64,000 bases of DNA from JAWOLE01 sp963815655 (GCA_963815655.1 CAWFHK010000001.1:1612001-1676000); one strand, 5' to 3'. Positions 22,013-31,762 are shown, counted from the first letter of the stretch. Program-made: numbers and translations. The notes: generated by a model not told the origin, from the sequence alone.

Positions 22013-24975
22013 TACTCTTTCCCGGCCGGCTTCAGGATGACGCCGCTATGCGACCGGCCGTTGATCGCGATGACGACCGGAGACTCGAAGGAAAGATGGC
22101 GCACGAACCCCGTTTCGGCGGCGGCCGGCGCCGCGCGAAGCCACTCCCAGTCGACGAATCCCTCCCCCGCGTCCGGGTTGACCGTGAAGTAACCGATGTT
22201 GCCCGCGGCGAGGTTCTGGAAGAAATGGCTCCCCTGGGAGGGTGTCACCTTGAGATCGGCGAAGCCGGCCTCAACGATCGCCCGGGCTCCCGCGATCTGG
22301 TCCCAGCCGACCGGGATGCCCAGGAAAGGGTCGGCAGACCCCCACCGGCCCACGCCGATCAGCAGGTACGGCCGCCGCTGCTCCTGGAGCCGGGCGTTGA
22401 ACCGGGCCACCGTTTGCGCGATCTCCCGGGTGCGGGACCGATCGAAGCCCTTCGCCTCCATGACGATCACGTCGCGCACGCCGTCGATGCTGCCGTGGCC
22501 GAGCACGCTCGAGCTCTCGCAGAGAACACGCTCGCGCTCGACCGGCTCGAGCTCCGGCCCGGAGGGCTCCCGGATGCGGCCGAGCGGCCGCAGCTGCAGC
22601 ACGCCGAACTCGGGCGTCCCGGCGGGCGGGAAATGCACCGCGAACTCGATCTCCACTGGCACGCTCGTGCCCCCGACCGCGACGCCGAGCAGGGCGTCGA
22701 GCACTTCCGCCAGGGGAAACAGGCCGTGTTTCAGGATCGGCGCGAACGTGACGAGGCGGACGCCGGCGCGGGAGATCCCGTCGGACACGACGTCGTTTTC
22801 CGGCGAGTAGGTCGAGCCGACCCGGGCGAGCGTCCCGTCCTCTTCGGCCGCGGCCAGGTCGAAGCGGGCCAGGGCGAAGCCGTTCGGACTGTCCTGCCCG
22901 AGCTCCAACGCGTAGAAGTCGCGCTGCGCGTTGGCCAGGGTGTCCTTGACCGAGGAGAACTGCACGATGTTGCGCGGATAACGGGGGCAGAACCGGAAGC
23001 ACGGCTGTCCGGAGACGACGATCTCGCCCAGCCCCAGCGCCACGGCGGCGATGCCGTCCTCCGAGCGCATGGGAGCGAGCGGGTAGTAGTTGTAGGAGCG
23101 GGCGACGCCGGCCAGGTCGGGATAGAAGCGCCGGCCCCGCGCGCCGCCCACGATGCGCTGGAGCACGACGGCCATCTTCTCCTCCTCGAGCCGGTACGGC
23201 CCGCCCGCGAGGTACTGCTTCGCCGCGCGCTTGAAGGTGGACGCGAACACCCGCTTGATGGCCGTCTGGAGCTGCCGCAGGCGGACCTCGGCGCTCGCGT
23301 CGTCGTTGCCGAGCATGAACGTGTCGTAGATGCCCGCGAACGGCTGGTAGAGAGAGTCCTCGAGCAGGCTCGACGAGCGGACCGCGAGCGGATACCGGAC
23401 CGCCTCCACGAGGGCCGTGAGGTCCCGGACGACGGCGGGCGGTAGCTCCGCCTCGACGAAGCGGCGGGCGATCCCGGCTTCGTCGGCGGTGTTCAGCGCG
23501 AAGTCCCGAAGCCCGTCCCGCTCCAGAAACTCGTCGAAGACGTCCGTGCCGAGCACGACCGACGGGGGCACGCAAATGCGCACGCCGGGAAACCGGGAGG
23601 AAACGCGCGACTCGGCGAGGAGGAGGTCCACGAACGCCAGGCCGCGCGCCTTCCCGCCGAGCGACCCGCGTCCGAGGCGGGAGAAGGTCGTCAGCGGGCT
23701 GTACGTCGAACGGTCGAAGTCCACGACGACGCCGCGGCGGGTCTGCTCCCGGTACTCGCGGATCGCGCGGAGGACCTCGCGCCGCAGGTGCTCGACGCTC
23801 TCGAAGTCGGAGACCTTGCGGGGACGCAGCTCGTGGGCGAGCGCGAATTCCGTCCGGGCCTTGAACCACCGGGAGAAGTGATTCTTCTCGGCGTGGTAGG
23901 CGAGGCTCTCGGCGGGCACGGTCGCGAGCTTCTCCTCGAACTCGCGCAGGTCCCCGGCGCGGGCCACCTCGCGGCGGTCCGGGGTTCGGAACACGAAGTC
24001 GCCGAAGCCCAGGTGCTCGATCATGAACCCCCGCAGCTGCTGGAGCAGCGTGGCCGAGCCCTTCTGGAGGAAGGACGCGCCGACCGATCGCGCGAGCTCC
24101 TCGTTTCCGGCGCGCGTGGATTGCAGCATCACCGGCACGTCGGGCTGGCGCTCGCGCACGCGGCGCGCGAACTCCACGCCGGCATCAGCGGCGACCCGGC
24201 CGTCCTTCGGGAACTGGATGTCCGAGATGACCCCGAGGACGTTCTCCTGGTAGTCCAGGAAGTCCCGCCACGCCTCTTCGTAGGTGGTGCAGAGGAGGAT
24301 CTTCGGCTGCGCCTGCAGCCGCATGAGCTTGTGGGAGAGGTTGACCCCCTCCGGCACGAGGCTGTGGGCGTGGTGCATCATCTCGGCGTAGATCGTCGGC
24401 AGAAACGAGGAGTAGTACCGGACGTTGTCCTCGATGACGAGGATGGCCTGGATGCCGAGCGCCCCGGTGTCGTGGACGACGTTGACGCGGTCCTCGACGG
24501 ACTTGACGATCGCCGGGAGAAGGCGCACGTCTCCCTGCCACAGGAAGACGCGGTCGAGCGGCGCCGGCCCGCCCGCGGCCGAGATCTCCGCGACCTCGCG
24601 CATGTCGTAGGCGAGCGCGACGACCGGAGCCTCGTTGCCGGCCTCCCGGAGCCGCCGGGCGAGCTCCATCGCCGACGTCTCCCCGACGTAGGCCGAGGCG
24701 ATGACGAGATCGTAGCGGGTCCGGTCCCGCGCCAGGGCGAGCGCCTCCTCCGCCGTCGCCACGTGGTCGACGGCGGGGGTCGAGCTCACGTTCAGGTCGA
24801 GGAATTCCTTGAGGATGACCTCCTGCAGCTCGCTGTCCTCGGCGAGGATGAACGAGTCATACAGGCTCGAGACGAGGAGGATGTCGCGGACGCGGAACCG
24901 CGCCAGGTCCGAGAAGCGGGGCAGCCGGACCGTCTCCCGGGAAGGGGCGCGCGCGTCGGAGCGGGAATCTGACAT
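22012..24975 (-). CDS. Multi-receiver protein fused to a PEP/pyruvate-binding (PPDK_N) domain
   Basis: A 987-residue cytoplasmic protein. The first 330 residues contain two receiver-like units: one around RVRDILLVSSLYDSFILAED, and a second around QAILVIEDNVRYYSSFLPTI followed by VISDIQFPKDGRVAADAG, where the D in SDIQFP sits where a phospho-acceptor would. A PEP-synthase-type ATP-grasp domain follows from about residue 430: SLGGKARGLAFVDLLLAE, YPLAVRSSSLLEDSLYQPFA, and KMAVVLQRIVGG. The C-terminal third (YLLIGVGRWGSADPFLGIPV) is family-specific. The phospho-histidine and PEP domains of PpsA are absent. It may couple a phosphorelay-like signal to nucleotide binding, but its function is not known. 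Confidence 0.8.
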   Translation of the reverse strand: MSDSRSDARAPSRETVRLPRFSDLARFRVRDILLVSSLYDSFILAEDSELQEVILKEFLDLNVSSTPAVDHVATAEEALALARDRTRYDLVIASAYVGETSAMELARRLREAGNEAPVVALAYDMREVAEISAAGGPAPLDRVFLWQGDVRLLPAIVKSVEDRVNVVHDTGALGIQAILVIEDNVRYYSSFLPTIYAEMMHHAHSLVPEGVNLSHKLMRLQAQPKILLCTTYEEAWRDFLDYQENVLGVISDIQFPKDGRVAADAGVEFARRVRERQPDVPVMLQSTRAGNEELARSVGASFLQKGSATLLQQLRGFMIEHLGFGDFVFRTPDRREVARAGDLREFEEKLATVPAESLAYHAEKNHFSRWFKARTEFALAHELRPRKVSDFESVEHLRREVLRAIREYREQTRRGVVVDFDRSTYSPLTTFSRLGRGSLGGKARGLAFVDLLLAESRVSSRFPGVRICVPPSVVLGTDVFDEFLERDGLRDFALNTADEAGIARRFVEAELPPAVVRDLTALVEAVRYPLAVRSSSLLEDSLYQPFAGIYDTFMLGNDDASAEVRLRQLQTAIKRVFASTFKRAAKQYLAGGPYRLEEEKMAVVLQRIVGGARGRRFYPDLAGVARSYNYYPLAPMRSEDGIAAVALGLGEIVVSGQPCFRFCPRYPRNIVQFSSVKDTLANAQRDFYALELGQDSPNGFALARFDLAAAEEDGTLARVGSTYSPENDVVSDGISRAGVRLVTFAPILKHGLFPLAEVLDALLGVAVGGTSVPVEIEFAVHFPPAGTPEFGVLQLRPLGRIREPSGPELEPVERERVLCESSSVLGHGSIDGVRDVIVMEAKGFDRSRTREIAQTVARFNARLQEQRRPYLLIGVGRWGSADPFLGIPVGWDQIAGARAIVEAGFADLKVTPSQGSHFFQNLAAGNIGYFTVNPDAGEGFVDWEWLRAAPAAAETGFVRHLSFESPVVIAINGRSHSGVILKPAGKE

Positions 24976-25162
24976 CGGAAACGAGAAGTGAACCTCACCC
25001 GGCCCGAAGATTCAATGCTCTCTGAGGCGTTTGCCTTCTTCATCCGCCCCGGCTCGGGCCCGCCTCCGGCTTTCGGCCGCGGCAGTCGCTTCGCGACCGG
25101 GCGGCCGAGAGAGTTCAAACCACGGACTCGGACTGATGCGACATTGATCCGTGGCGAATACC

Positions 25163-25489
25163 GAACCCTGGCCGTCGCTTGTCGCTCAGTCGCACAAGAC
25201 GCGAGGCAATCGTGGTCGCGTGCCGTGCTCCTTCGCTCACGCTCCTCCGGGAGGCGGTCCCGCCGCCGGGGCTTCACTCGGCATGAACCGGGCTGAGAGC
25301 CCCGGGGCCGGCGGCGTTTCCCGGAGGAGGTGATGGGTGACGAGCATGGAACGCCACGGCCGGCACCACGGTGTTACTGCGAGGAACCCTCAGCGCCGGC
25401 CGGTTCTAACCGTAACGGCCAGCCGGCGCGTGCCGACGCAGGGAAATGCCGACGGCACCAGGGCGAGTCCCTCGCCACTACCGCAATGG
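25163..25489. repeat. Mosaic dispersed repeat, family A copy 1
   Basis: Shares about 300 bp with 29268-29640. The 5' module includes GGCCGTCGCTTGTCG and CGCTCACGCTCCTCCGGGAG; the 3' module includes GATGGGTGACGAGCATGGAA, GCGAGGAACCCTCAGCGCC and CGCGTGCCGACGCAGGGAAA. It lies in the 590-bp spacer after gdhA. No protein is convincingly encoded. Positions 24976-25162 before it hold nothing I recognise. Confidence 0.75.
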
Positions 25490-25511
25490 GGCAAGACCGC
25501 AAATGCGGCGC

Positions 25512-25546
25512 AAAAAAAAGCCGGGGAACCGAGCGGTTCCCCGGCT
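25512..25546 (-). terminator. Intrinsic terminator of gdhA
   Basis: On the minus strand AGCCGGGGAACC-GCTC-GGTTCCCCGGCT is a perfect 12-bp stem with a four-base loop, followed by a run of eight T (25519-25512). It lies about 20 bp after the gdhA stop. Confidence 0.95.
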
Positions 25547-25565
25547 CCGGTTTGCCTGCGGACCG

Positions 25566-26960
25566 TTAGACCAGGCCCTGGTCCATCATCGCGTCGGCGA
25601 CCTTCAGGAAGCCGGCGATGTTGGCGCCGTTGACGTAATTGCCCGGGGTGTTGAAGGCGTCGGCGGTCTCGCGGCAGTTGCCGTGAATCGCCTTCATGAT
25701 CTTGTGCAGGCGGTCGTCCACCTCTTCGCGAGTCCAGGAGAGGCGCATGCTGTTCTGCGACATCTCCAGTCCCGAAGTCGCGACGCCTCCGGCGTTGGCG
25801 GCCTTGGCCGGCCCATAGAGGATCTTCGCGTCGAGGAACAACCGCACGCCCTCGAGGACCGTGGGCATGTTCGCCCCCTCCGAGACGACGTAGACACCGT
25901 TCTTCAGGAGGTTCGCCGCGTCCTTCGCGTTGATCTCGTTTTGCGTCGCGCTGGGGAACGCGCACTGCGCCTTGTGGTCCCAGATCGGGTTGTACTCGAG
26001 CATCGGATCGATCGGCGTGTAGACCACGTTCTTGAACTTGTCGGCGTATTCCCGGATCCGGCCCCGGCGGAGGTTCTTCAGCTCCATCACGAACTGCAGC
26101 TTCTCCGACGTGATGCCGGCCTCGTCGTAGATGTACCCGTCGGAATCCGACAGGGTCACGGGCTTCGCGCCGAGCTGCAGCAGCTTCTCGACGGTGTACT
26201 GGGAGACGTTGCCGCTGCCGGAGACGAGGCAGGTCTTCCCTTTCAGCGTCTCGTTCCTCGTGGCGAGCATCTCGGCCGCGAAATACACGGCGCCGTAACC
26301 GGTCGCCTCGGGCCGAATCAGCGAGCCGCCCCAGTTCAGTCCCTTCCCGGTCAGGACGCCGGTGAACTCGTTCTTGAGACGCTTGTACTGGCCGAAGAGA
26401 TAGCCGATCTCCCGCCCGCCGACGCCGATGTCCCCGGCCGGCACGTCGGTGTCCGGCCCGATGTGGCGGTAGAGCTCCGTCATGAAGCTCTGGCAGAAGC
26501 GCATGACCTCGTTGTCGCTCTTCCCCTTCGGATCGAAGTCCGAGCCGCCCTTGCCGCCCCCCATCGGGAGGGTCGTCAGCGAGTTCTTCAACACCTGCTC
26601 GAACGCGAGGAACTTCAGGATCCCCAGGTTCACCGACGCATGGAAGCGCAGCCCCCCCTTGTACGGGCCGATGGCGCTGTTCATCTCGATCCGGAAGCCG
26701 CGATTGATGTGGACGCGCCCCTGGTCATCCTGCCAGGGCACTCGAAACATCAGGACGCGCTCGGGCTCGACCAGCCGCTCGAGGATCCGCGCGCCGCGGT
26801 ACTCCGGGCGCCGCTCCAGGACCAGATCGAGCGATTCGACGACCTCCTGCACCGCCTGATGAAACTCCGGCTCGGCCGGATTCTTCGCCTTGAGTTCCCC
26901 CATCAGATCGCGGACGAACGGTGATGTTTTCACGGTCGGCTCCACCTCGAGTACATTCAT
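25566..26960 (-). CDS. gdhA: NADP-type glutamate dehydrogenase
   Basis: A 464-residue hexameric-type glutamate dehydrogenase that interconverts 2-oxoglutarate plus ammonia and glutamate. Key parts: GPYKGGLRFHASVNLGILKF, PMGGGKGGSDFDPKGKSDNE (catalytic lysine region), PAGDIGVGGREIGYLFGQYK, the Rossmann VSGSGNVSQYTVEKLLQLGA, and EGANMPTVLEGV. The serine after GSGNVSQY and the length favour the NADP-dependent biosynthetic type. I chose the ATG at 26960 because AGGAGGA lies six bases upstream. It is a single-gene unit with its own terminator; a spacer holding a 45-bp hairpin repeat separates it from the thioredoxin gene. Confidence 0.95.
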   Translation of the reverse strand: MNVLEVEPTVKTSPFVRDLMGELKAKNPAEPEFHQAVQEVVESLDLVLERRPEYRGARILERLVEPERVLMFRVPWQDDQGRVHINRGFRIEMNSAIGPYKGGLRFHASVNLGILKFLAFEQVLKNSLTTLPMGGGKGGSDFDPKGKSDNEVMRFCQSFMTELYRHIGPDTDVPAGDIGVGGREIGYLFGQYKRLKNEFTGVLTGKGLNWGGSLIRPEATGYGAVYFAAEMLATRNETLKGKTCLVSGSGNVSQYTVEKLLQLGAKPVTLSDSDGYIYDEAGITSEKLQFVMELKNLRRGRIREYADKFKNVVYTPIDPMLEYNPIWDHKAQCAFPSATQNEINAKDAANLLKNGVYVVSEGANMPTVLEGVRLFLDAKILYGPAKAANAGGVATSGLEMSQNSMRLSWTREEVDDRLHKIMKAIHGNCRETADAFNTPGNYVNGANIAGFLKVADAMMDQGLV

Positions 26961-27219
26961 ACATCCTCCTCGCGTCACTTTGGGCGCAATTGTGAGTTCA
27001 GTCTCCGACAAAGGTCCGGTTTTCCCCGCTTTCGGGACTCAATGAAAAGCGGGTCACCGCATCAAATCTACCGGCCCTCCCCCCGGGCCGTAAGATTCAA
27101 ATGCCTCAGACGGTCGAAGCCGCCGGCCGGCGCAAAGCCCCCCCCACCCCTCGCCCCGTCGCCTCGACACATCCACAGCGACGCACCCAATAGACCACCG
27201 GCACCTCGCCGGCGCTCGC

Positions 27220-27264
27220 GGCGCGCGAAGTCTCCCGAGTAACCGCAGGGAGGAGGCGCGCGCC
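27220..27264. repeat. 45-bp hairpin repeat (family C) with a compensatory change
   Basis: Same 45-bp layout as 31891-31935 and 32172-32216: outer arms, inner CTCCC/GGGAG, and a loop with GAGTAACCG. Here the outer arms are GGCGCGCG and CGCGCGCC instead of GGCGCGAG and CTCGCGCC, so an A-T pair has become C-G. It lies in the 322-bp gap upstream of gdhA; the rest of that gap (26961-27219) holds no gene I can support. Confidence 0.7.
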
Positions 27265-27282
27265 GCGGAAGCGGAGTGACGG

Positions 27283-27750
27283 TCACGCGCCCGCCCCAAT
27301 GAGCCACTGCTTCATCTGCGGGCTGCCGGCCAGGCCGGCCTGCTGGAAGACGAGCAGGCCCCCCTTCATCACGATGAAGTTGGGGATTCCCTGGACGCCG
27401 AACTGCGCCGCGAGCTGCGGGTGCTTCTCGGTGTCCACCTTGAGGACGACGGCCCGGCCGGCCATCTCGGCCGCGGTGCGCTCGACTTCGGGGGCGGCCA
27501 GCTTGCAGGGCCCGCACCACTCCGCCCAGAAATCCACGAGGACCGGGACCTTCGCGTCCCGCGTGATCTCCCGGAAGGTCTCCGGGTCGGCCTCGATCGG
27601 GCGCTCGACCGGCGAGATCGGCGTCTTGCACGCGCCGCAGCGTCCGGCATCGGCCAGACGCTCCGCCGGGGACCGGTTCTTCCTGCCGCAGGAAGGGCAC
27701 TCGAGGATCACGCCGCCCTCTCTTGCAACCCGCTTGCCTGACGACATCAT
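27283..27750 (-). CDS. trxC: Thioredoxin 2 (TrxC-like) with N-terminal zinc finger
   Basis: A 155-residue thioredoxin. An N-terminal zinc finger has CPSCGRKN and RCGACK (two CxxC pairs), as in TrxC. The thioredoxin domain has the active site WAEWCGPCK and the cis-proline segment GIPNFIVMKGG. It reduces disulfides in the cytoplasm, and the zinc finger tunes its redox potential. The annotated ATG gives 13 extra residues; a GTG at 27711 preceded by AGAGGG would give the usual 142-residue length and is a good alternative. It is divergent from the peptidase at 27797. Confidence 0.88.
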   Translation of the reverse strand: MMSSGKRVAREGGVILECPSCGRKNRSPAERLADAGRCGACKTPISPVERPIEADPETFREITRDAKVPVLVDFWAEWCGPCKLAAPEVERTAAEMAGRAVVLKVDTEKHPQLAAQFGVQGIPNFIVMKGGLLVFQQAGLAGSPQMKQWLIGAGA

Positions 27751-27796
27751 TCTTCTCCCTTACAATCGCCGCCGCAACTCTCAAAAGGAGCACTCG

Positions 27797-29206
27797 ATGG
27801 TCCTCGCGGCGGCCCTCTTCTCCCTGCTCGCGCCGGCGGTCACGGCGCCTCCGGCGCCGGCGCCCACCACCGCGTTCTTCCAATCGCACCGCGAGAGGTT
27901 CCTCGCCGGCCTTCCCGACGGCGCCATGGCCGTCTTCCGCGCCCCCGCCGAGGCGCCGGCCGACACGCGCGCCGAAACGCACCGGCAGGACTCCGACTTC
28001 TGGTACCTGACCGGTTTCGAGGAGCCCGACGCGGTCGCCGTCTTCCTCCCGGCCGCCGCGAAGGAAGGGCGCTTCGTCCTGTTCGTGCGGCCCAGGGACT
28101 TCGCGGCCGAGCAGTGGACCGGCTGGCGCGCCGGGGTGGAAGGCGCGACGAAGGAGTACGGCGCCGCGCAGGCGCATCCCGTCGCCGGGTTCTGGGACAA
28201 GTTCCCCGCTCTCTCGGCGGCGGCGCAGAGCCTCTATTACGGCGCCGCGGGGGACAAGGAGTTCCAGCGGCGACTCCTCGATGCCTGGAACGCCGGCAAC
28301 GCGAACGCCGTGTCCGCGCGTCCGGCCGCGGAGGCCGCGCCGATCGTCAACGCCCTGCGCCTCGTCAAGGACGCCGTCGAAGAGGACCTCATGAGAGAGG
28401 CCGGCCGCATCTCGGCCGACGCGCACATCGCGGCGATGGCACGGGTCGCTCCCGGGCGGCACGAGTACGACCTGAAGGCCGCGATGGTCGGAGTCTGCCT
28501 CTCCCGCGGAGCGGCCCGCCTGGCGTATCCGTCCATCGTCGGGTCCGGCAGGAACTCGGTCATCCTGCATTACGAGCGCGACGACAAGACGCTCGAGGAC
28601 GGGGAGATGATCGTCAACGACACCGGCTGCGAGTACTCCATGTATGCCGCGGACGTGACGAGAAGCTATCCCGTCTCCGGCCGGTTCTCCCCCGAGCAGA
28701 GGAAGATCTACGAGATCGTGCTCGCCGCCCAGAAGGCGGGATTCGCCCTTGTCCGTCCCGGGACGCCGTTCAAGGAGGTCTTCAACGCCACGGTCGAGGT
28801 CGTCGTGGACGGCCTCCTCGGCCTCGGCATCCTCTCGGGCAAGCGCGAGGAGATCATCAAGACGCGCGCCTACCAGAAGTTCTATCCCCACGGATCGAGC
28901 CACTGGATCGGACTGAACGTCCACGACGTCGGCAGCTACGGCCTCCCGGCCGGCGCGGCGCGCGCCGACCGCTACACGAAGGCCGAGATCCGCCTCGTGC
29001 CCGGAATGGCGCTCACCGTCGAGCCCGGCATCTACATCCCGGAGCGCTCAACGGCGGACCCGAAGTGGTGGAACATCGGCGCGCGCATCGAGGACACCGT
29101 CCTCGTCACTCCCCAGGGAATGGAATGCCTCTCCTGCCGCGCCCCCAAGGAGATCGCCGACGTCGAGAAGGCGATTGCCGAAGGGCGCGCGGCGAATTCA
29201 CGGTAG
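27797..29206 (+). CDS. Secreted Xaa-Pro aminopeptidase family (M24B)
   Basis: A 469-residue aminopeptidase P-type protein with a signal peptide (MVLAAALFSLLAPAVTAPPA). The N-terminal AMP_N domain has SDFWYLTGFEEPDAVAVFLP. The pita-bread catalytic domain supplies five metal ligands: Asp in VNDTGCEY and in AADVTRSY, His in GSSHWIGLNVHDVG, Glu in VEPGIYIP and Glu in IEDTVLVT. It would release an N-terminal residue before proline, here in the periplasm. AAAGGAG precedes the ATG at 27797 at proper spacing, fixing the start. It converges on a large hydrolase across a mosaic repeat. Confidence 0.9.
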   Translation: MVLAAALFSLLAPAVTAPPAPAPTTAFFQSHRERFLAGLPDGAMAVFRAPAEAPADTRAETHRQDSDFWYLTGFEEPDAVAVFLPAAAKEGRFVLFVRPRDFAAEQWTGWRAGVEGATKEYGAAQAHPVAGFWDKFPALSAAAQSLYYGAAGDKEFQRRLLDAWNAGNANAVSARPAAEAAPIVNALRLVKDAVEEDLMREAGRISADAHIAAMARVAPGRHEYDLKAAMVGVCLSRGAARLAYPSIVGSGRNSVILHYERDDKTLEDGEMIVNDTGCEYSMYAADVTRSYPVSGRFSPEQRKIYEIVLAAQKAGFALVRPGTPFKEVFNATVEVVVDGLLGLGILSGKREEIIKTRAYQKFYPHGSSHWIGLNVHDVGSYGLPAGAARADRYTKAEIRLVPGMALTVEPGIYIPERSTADPKWWNIGARIEDTVLVTPQGMECLSCRAPKEIADVEKAIAEGRAANSR

Positions 29207-29267
29207 ATCGTCGTAACAAGAAGATCACAAATCCTCGCTGTCAGGACGCGTGTTCCATCGGAATCCG

Positions 29268-29640
29268 CCCTGGGGGCGGGCCGCCTCCCTCGTCGCACGC
29301 GACGGCCCTGCCGTGATAGGAGAACCGGGCCGTCGCTTGTCGTTCGGTCGCATTCGAAGCGAGGCGATTGTTGTTCTGTGGTGCGCTCCCTCTCTCACGC
29401 TCCTCCGGGAGGCGGCCCGCCCCCGGGGCTTCACTCCAGCTTAAGCCAGAAGTGAGAGCCGCGGAGCCGGCGGCGTTTCACGGAGTCGGTGATGGGTGAC
29501 GAGCATGGAAGGGTTCAACTGGCGCCACGGTGACGCTGCGAGGAACCCTCAGCGCCGGCCGGTTCTCCCCGTAACGGCAGGCCGGCGCGTGCCGACGCAG
29601 GGAAATGCCGACGGCTCCGGGGCGAGTTTCCCGCCGCAAT
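29268..29640. repeat. Mosaic dispersed repeat, family A copy 2
   Basis: Second copy of the family at 25163-25489, with an additional 5' module CCGCCTCCCTCG...GAGAACCGG that is also found in the family B copy at 52894-53367. Shared landmarks include GGCCGTCGCTTGTCG, ACGCTCCTCCGGGAGGCGG, GGTGATGGGTGACGAGCATG and CGTGCCGACGCAGGGAAATG. It fills the 456-bp spacer between two convergent genes. Confidence 0.8.
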
Positions 29641-29662
29641 CCCTTCGAGGGTTAGGGACTGG

Positions 29663-31699
29663 TTACTTGATTGCGGCGTCCCACTCGGCGGCGCCGCGGG
29701 CGAGAACCGCGGGCAGGTCCTCGGGGAGGAGGAAGCGCTCCTCGACCTGAGAGAGCGCCGCTTCCGTGAAAAGACCGAGGTAACGCTCGCGGGAGCCGTA
29801 GCGCTCCTCCAGCGAGAGCCGCGGATCGGAGGTCTTCTCCCGCTCCGCGCGCGTCTTTTCGAAAGGGACGTAGGAGCCGATGAAGCTGACACGCTCGCCG
29901 GCGAGGCCCGTCTTCGGGTCGCGCAGGTTCCAGCCCGTGTCCGTCGCGACGGGGACAGCCATCTCGGCGATGCGCACGCCCGAGACGTCGTTGCCGTCGG
30001 CGTCCACGCGCGGGACAAGAGTGACGAACGGCTTCCCGACGCGCGGCGGCTCGAGCGAGACGATCCCTTCGTTCCAGCGCGGCCCGTAATCCATCCGGAA
30101 CGCCTCGTGGGCGCGCGCGGGAGGAGAGAGCCCGGGAATCGCCGGAAACGCGAGCCTCGAAGGGAGAACGAGCGTCCCGTCCGCGACGCGCGGGTACCGG
30201 CTCTCCGGCGGCGCGATCCCGTCCCGCACCCACGCTTCCATGTCGTCGAAGAAGGCCCGCCACAGCCACGCGATCGGGTTGGGGTTCTGCGGGTGGGTCC
30301 CGAAGAGGCCCCGGGAGGGCCCCGCCGCTGGGGGGAACGGCCCGCTGAAGTGCTGCAGCCCGGCGAGGAAATAGACGCGGACTTCTTCCGGGATCGGGGC
30401 GTCGCTCGCGCCGTCCGGCGAGGTCGTGACGAGCGACGCGGCGCGGCCCCAGTACTCGTACGACGTGTTCGTCGTGAAGATCTTCGGCACGACGCGGTCG
30501 GCGCGGGCCCGGTCGAGGAGGCCGGCCGCGCGGCCGGTCTCCGGGTCCGTCTCCGGCAGGTCGGTGAACGGAAAGAGGTCGGTCGGATAGAAGAGCGCCG
30601 ACACCGGCTGCGCGTCCCGTGAGGCCTGGGCGAAGCGGTGATTGAAGCTCCCGACTCCCGCGCCGGCGACGTGGATGAAGAGGCCGTCGAAGACGCGCCG
30701 CCCCTCCTCGTCGGCGTTGAACCCCTGCGCGAGGAAGTGCCGCAGGAACCGGCCCGACTGCGAAATTCCGAGGCCGTACACGCGCCGCGCCGGCGCGACG
30801 GCCTCGGGGTCCTGTTTGAAATACGAGGCGGCGTCCCGGACCGCGGCGAGCCCGAGCCCCGCCACGACCGGGTCGCGCGCGACATAGGCGACCTCGTAGA
30901 TCTTCCCGGGCCGGAATCCTCCCGAGAGCCAGACCGAGCGGGCGTCGGGGACCGGGGCGCCCTTCTCTTCGCGCGCGAAGCGCCAGTTCCTGCGCGGCAC
31001 GACGCGCCGCCGCGCGAGCGGAGATTCCCGCTCGGTCAGGACGTTCTTCGGGCTGTCCGGCTCGGCAGCCGGATAGCCCGTCCCGCCGATGTTGCCGACG
31101 ATGACGTGGCCGAGCGGATGGGACGCCGCCGGAGCGTCCACGACGAAGTCCGCCCGGACGAGGCCGGTGATCGGCTTCCCGTTCTCCTGCGCGACGGGGG
31201 CTTCGAGGCGCAGCCGCCCGGGAAAGTCGCGCACGTCCCACTGCCAGCCGACCCACGCGATCGTCGCGCCGCGGCGCATCAGGAAGCCGTCGCCCAGCTC
31301 TTCCGCCGTCGCGGGATCCGTCGAGCCGCGCCCCCGGTTCATCAGCGCGAGGACTCCCTTCCCGCCGCGGTTGGGCACCTCGAGGAGGAGCGTGCCGCTG
31401 CCGCGCGCCGGGTCCTTCGGCCGGATCACGAAGAAGTCCGCGGAGAACTCCACCTCCCCCTTCGCGTTGGCCGGCGCGAGCGCGAGGTCCACGATCGCGC
31501 GGTCATGCGGGTTCTCCGGCCGGACCGCGAAGAACATCACGCCCGACACCTTCTCGTAGGGACCCGCGAGCCCGAACGCCTTCCCGCCGAGCAGATCCGA
31601 CCGCGACCGCACCTCCACCCGGACGACCCGTCCAAGCGCCGGCCCTGCCGCCGGCAGCAGCCCGAGAAGAAGCACCGCGCGGAAAAGACGTCTCGTCAT
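29663..31699 (-). CDS. Secreted alpha/beta hydrolase domain-containing protein (Abhydrolase_10)
   Basis: A 678-residue exported protein with a signal peptide (MTRRLFRAVLLLGLLPAAGP, cleavage near ALG). The N-terminal 230 residues are beta-rich (GPYEKVSGVMFFAVRPENPH, VVDAPAASHPLGHV). The nucleophile elbow is GLGISQSGRFLRHFLAQGF (GxSxxGR), the hallmark of this large hydrolase group. The C-terminal region has AGLQHFSGPFPPA and a partly conserved His that may complete the triad. Substrate is not known; relatives are poorly characterised esterase-like enzymes. It is isolated from the neighbouring genes by repeats on both sides. Confidence 0.8.
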   Translation of the reverse strand: MTRRLFRAVLLLGLLPAAGPALGRVVRVEVRSRSDLLGGKAFGLAGPYEKVSGVMFFAVRPENPHDRAIVDLALAPANAKGEVEFSADFFVIRPKDPARGSGTLLLEVPNRGGKGVLALMNRGRGSTDPATAEELGDGFLMRRGATIAWVGWQWDVRDFPGRLRLEAPVAQENGKPITGLVRADFVVDAPAASHPLGHVIVGNIGGTGYPAAEPDSPKNVLTERESPLARRRVVPRRNWRFAREEKGAPVPDARSVWLSGGFRPGKIYEVAYVARDPVVAGLGLAAVRDAASYFKQDPEAVAPARRVYGLGISQSGRFLRHFLAQGFNADEEGRRVFDGLFIHVAGAGVGSFNHRFAQASRDAQPVSALFYPTDLFPFTDLPETDPETGRAAGLLDRARADRVVPKIFTTNTSYEYWGRAASLVTTSPDGASDAPIPEEVRVYFLAGLQHFSGPFPPAAGPSRGLFGTHPQNPNPIAWLWRAFFDDMEAWVRDGIAPPESRYPRVADGTLVLPSRLAFPAIPGLSPPARAHEAFRMDYGPRWNEGIVSLEPPRVGKPFVTLVPRVDADGNDVSGVRIAEMAVPVATDTGWNLRDPKTGLAGERVSFIGSYVPFEKTRAEREKTSDPRLSLEERYGSRERYLGLFTEAALSQVEERFLLPEDLPAVLARGAAEWDAAIK

Positions 31700-31762
31700 C
31701 CGCTCAGGCTAACCCAGGTGCCGCGCAGGCGCGGAGCGACGGGAGTAGATCCCTCGCTTCGC

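Noticed and set aside
25281..25489. Riboswitch-like sequence upstream or downstream of gdhA
   Set aside because: The region repeats at unrelated loci and lies after the gdhA stop, and I could not match it to a known riboswitch core. A dispersed repeat explains it better.
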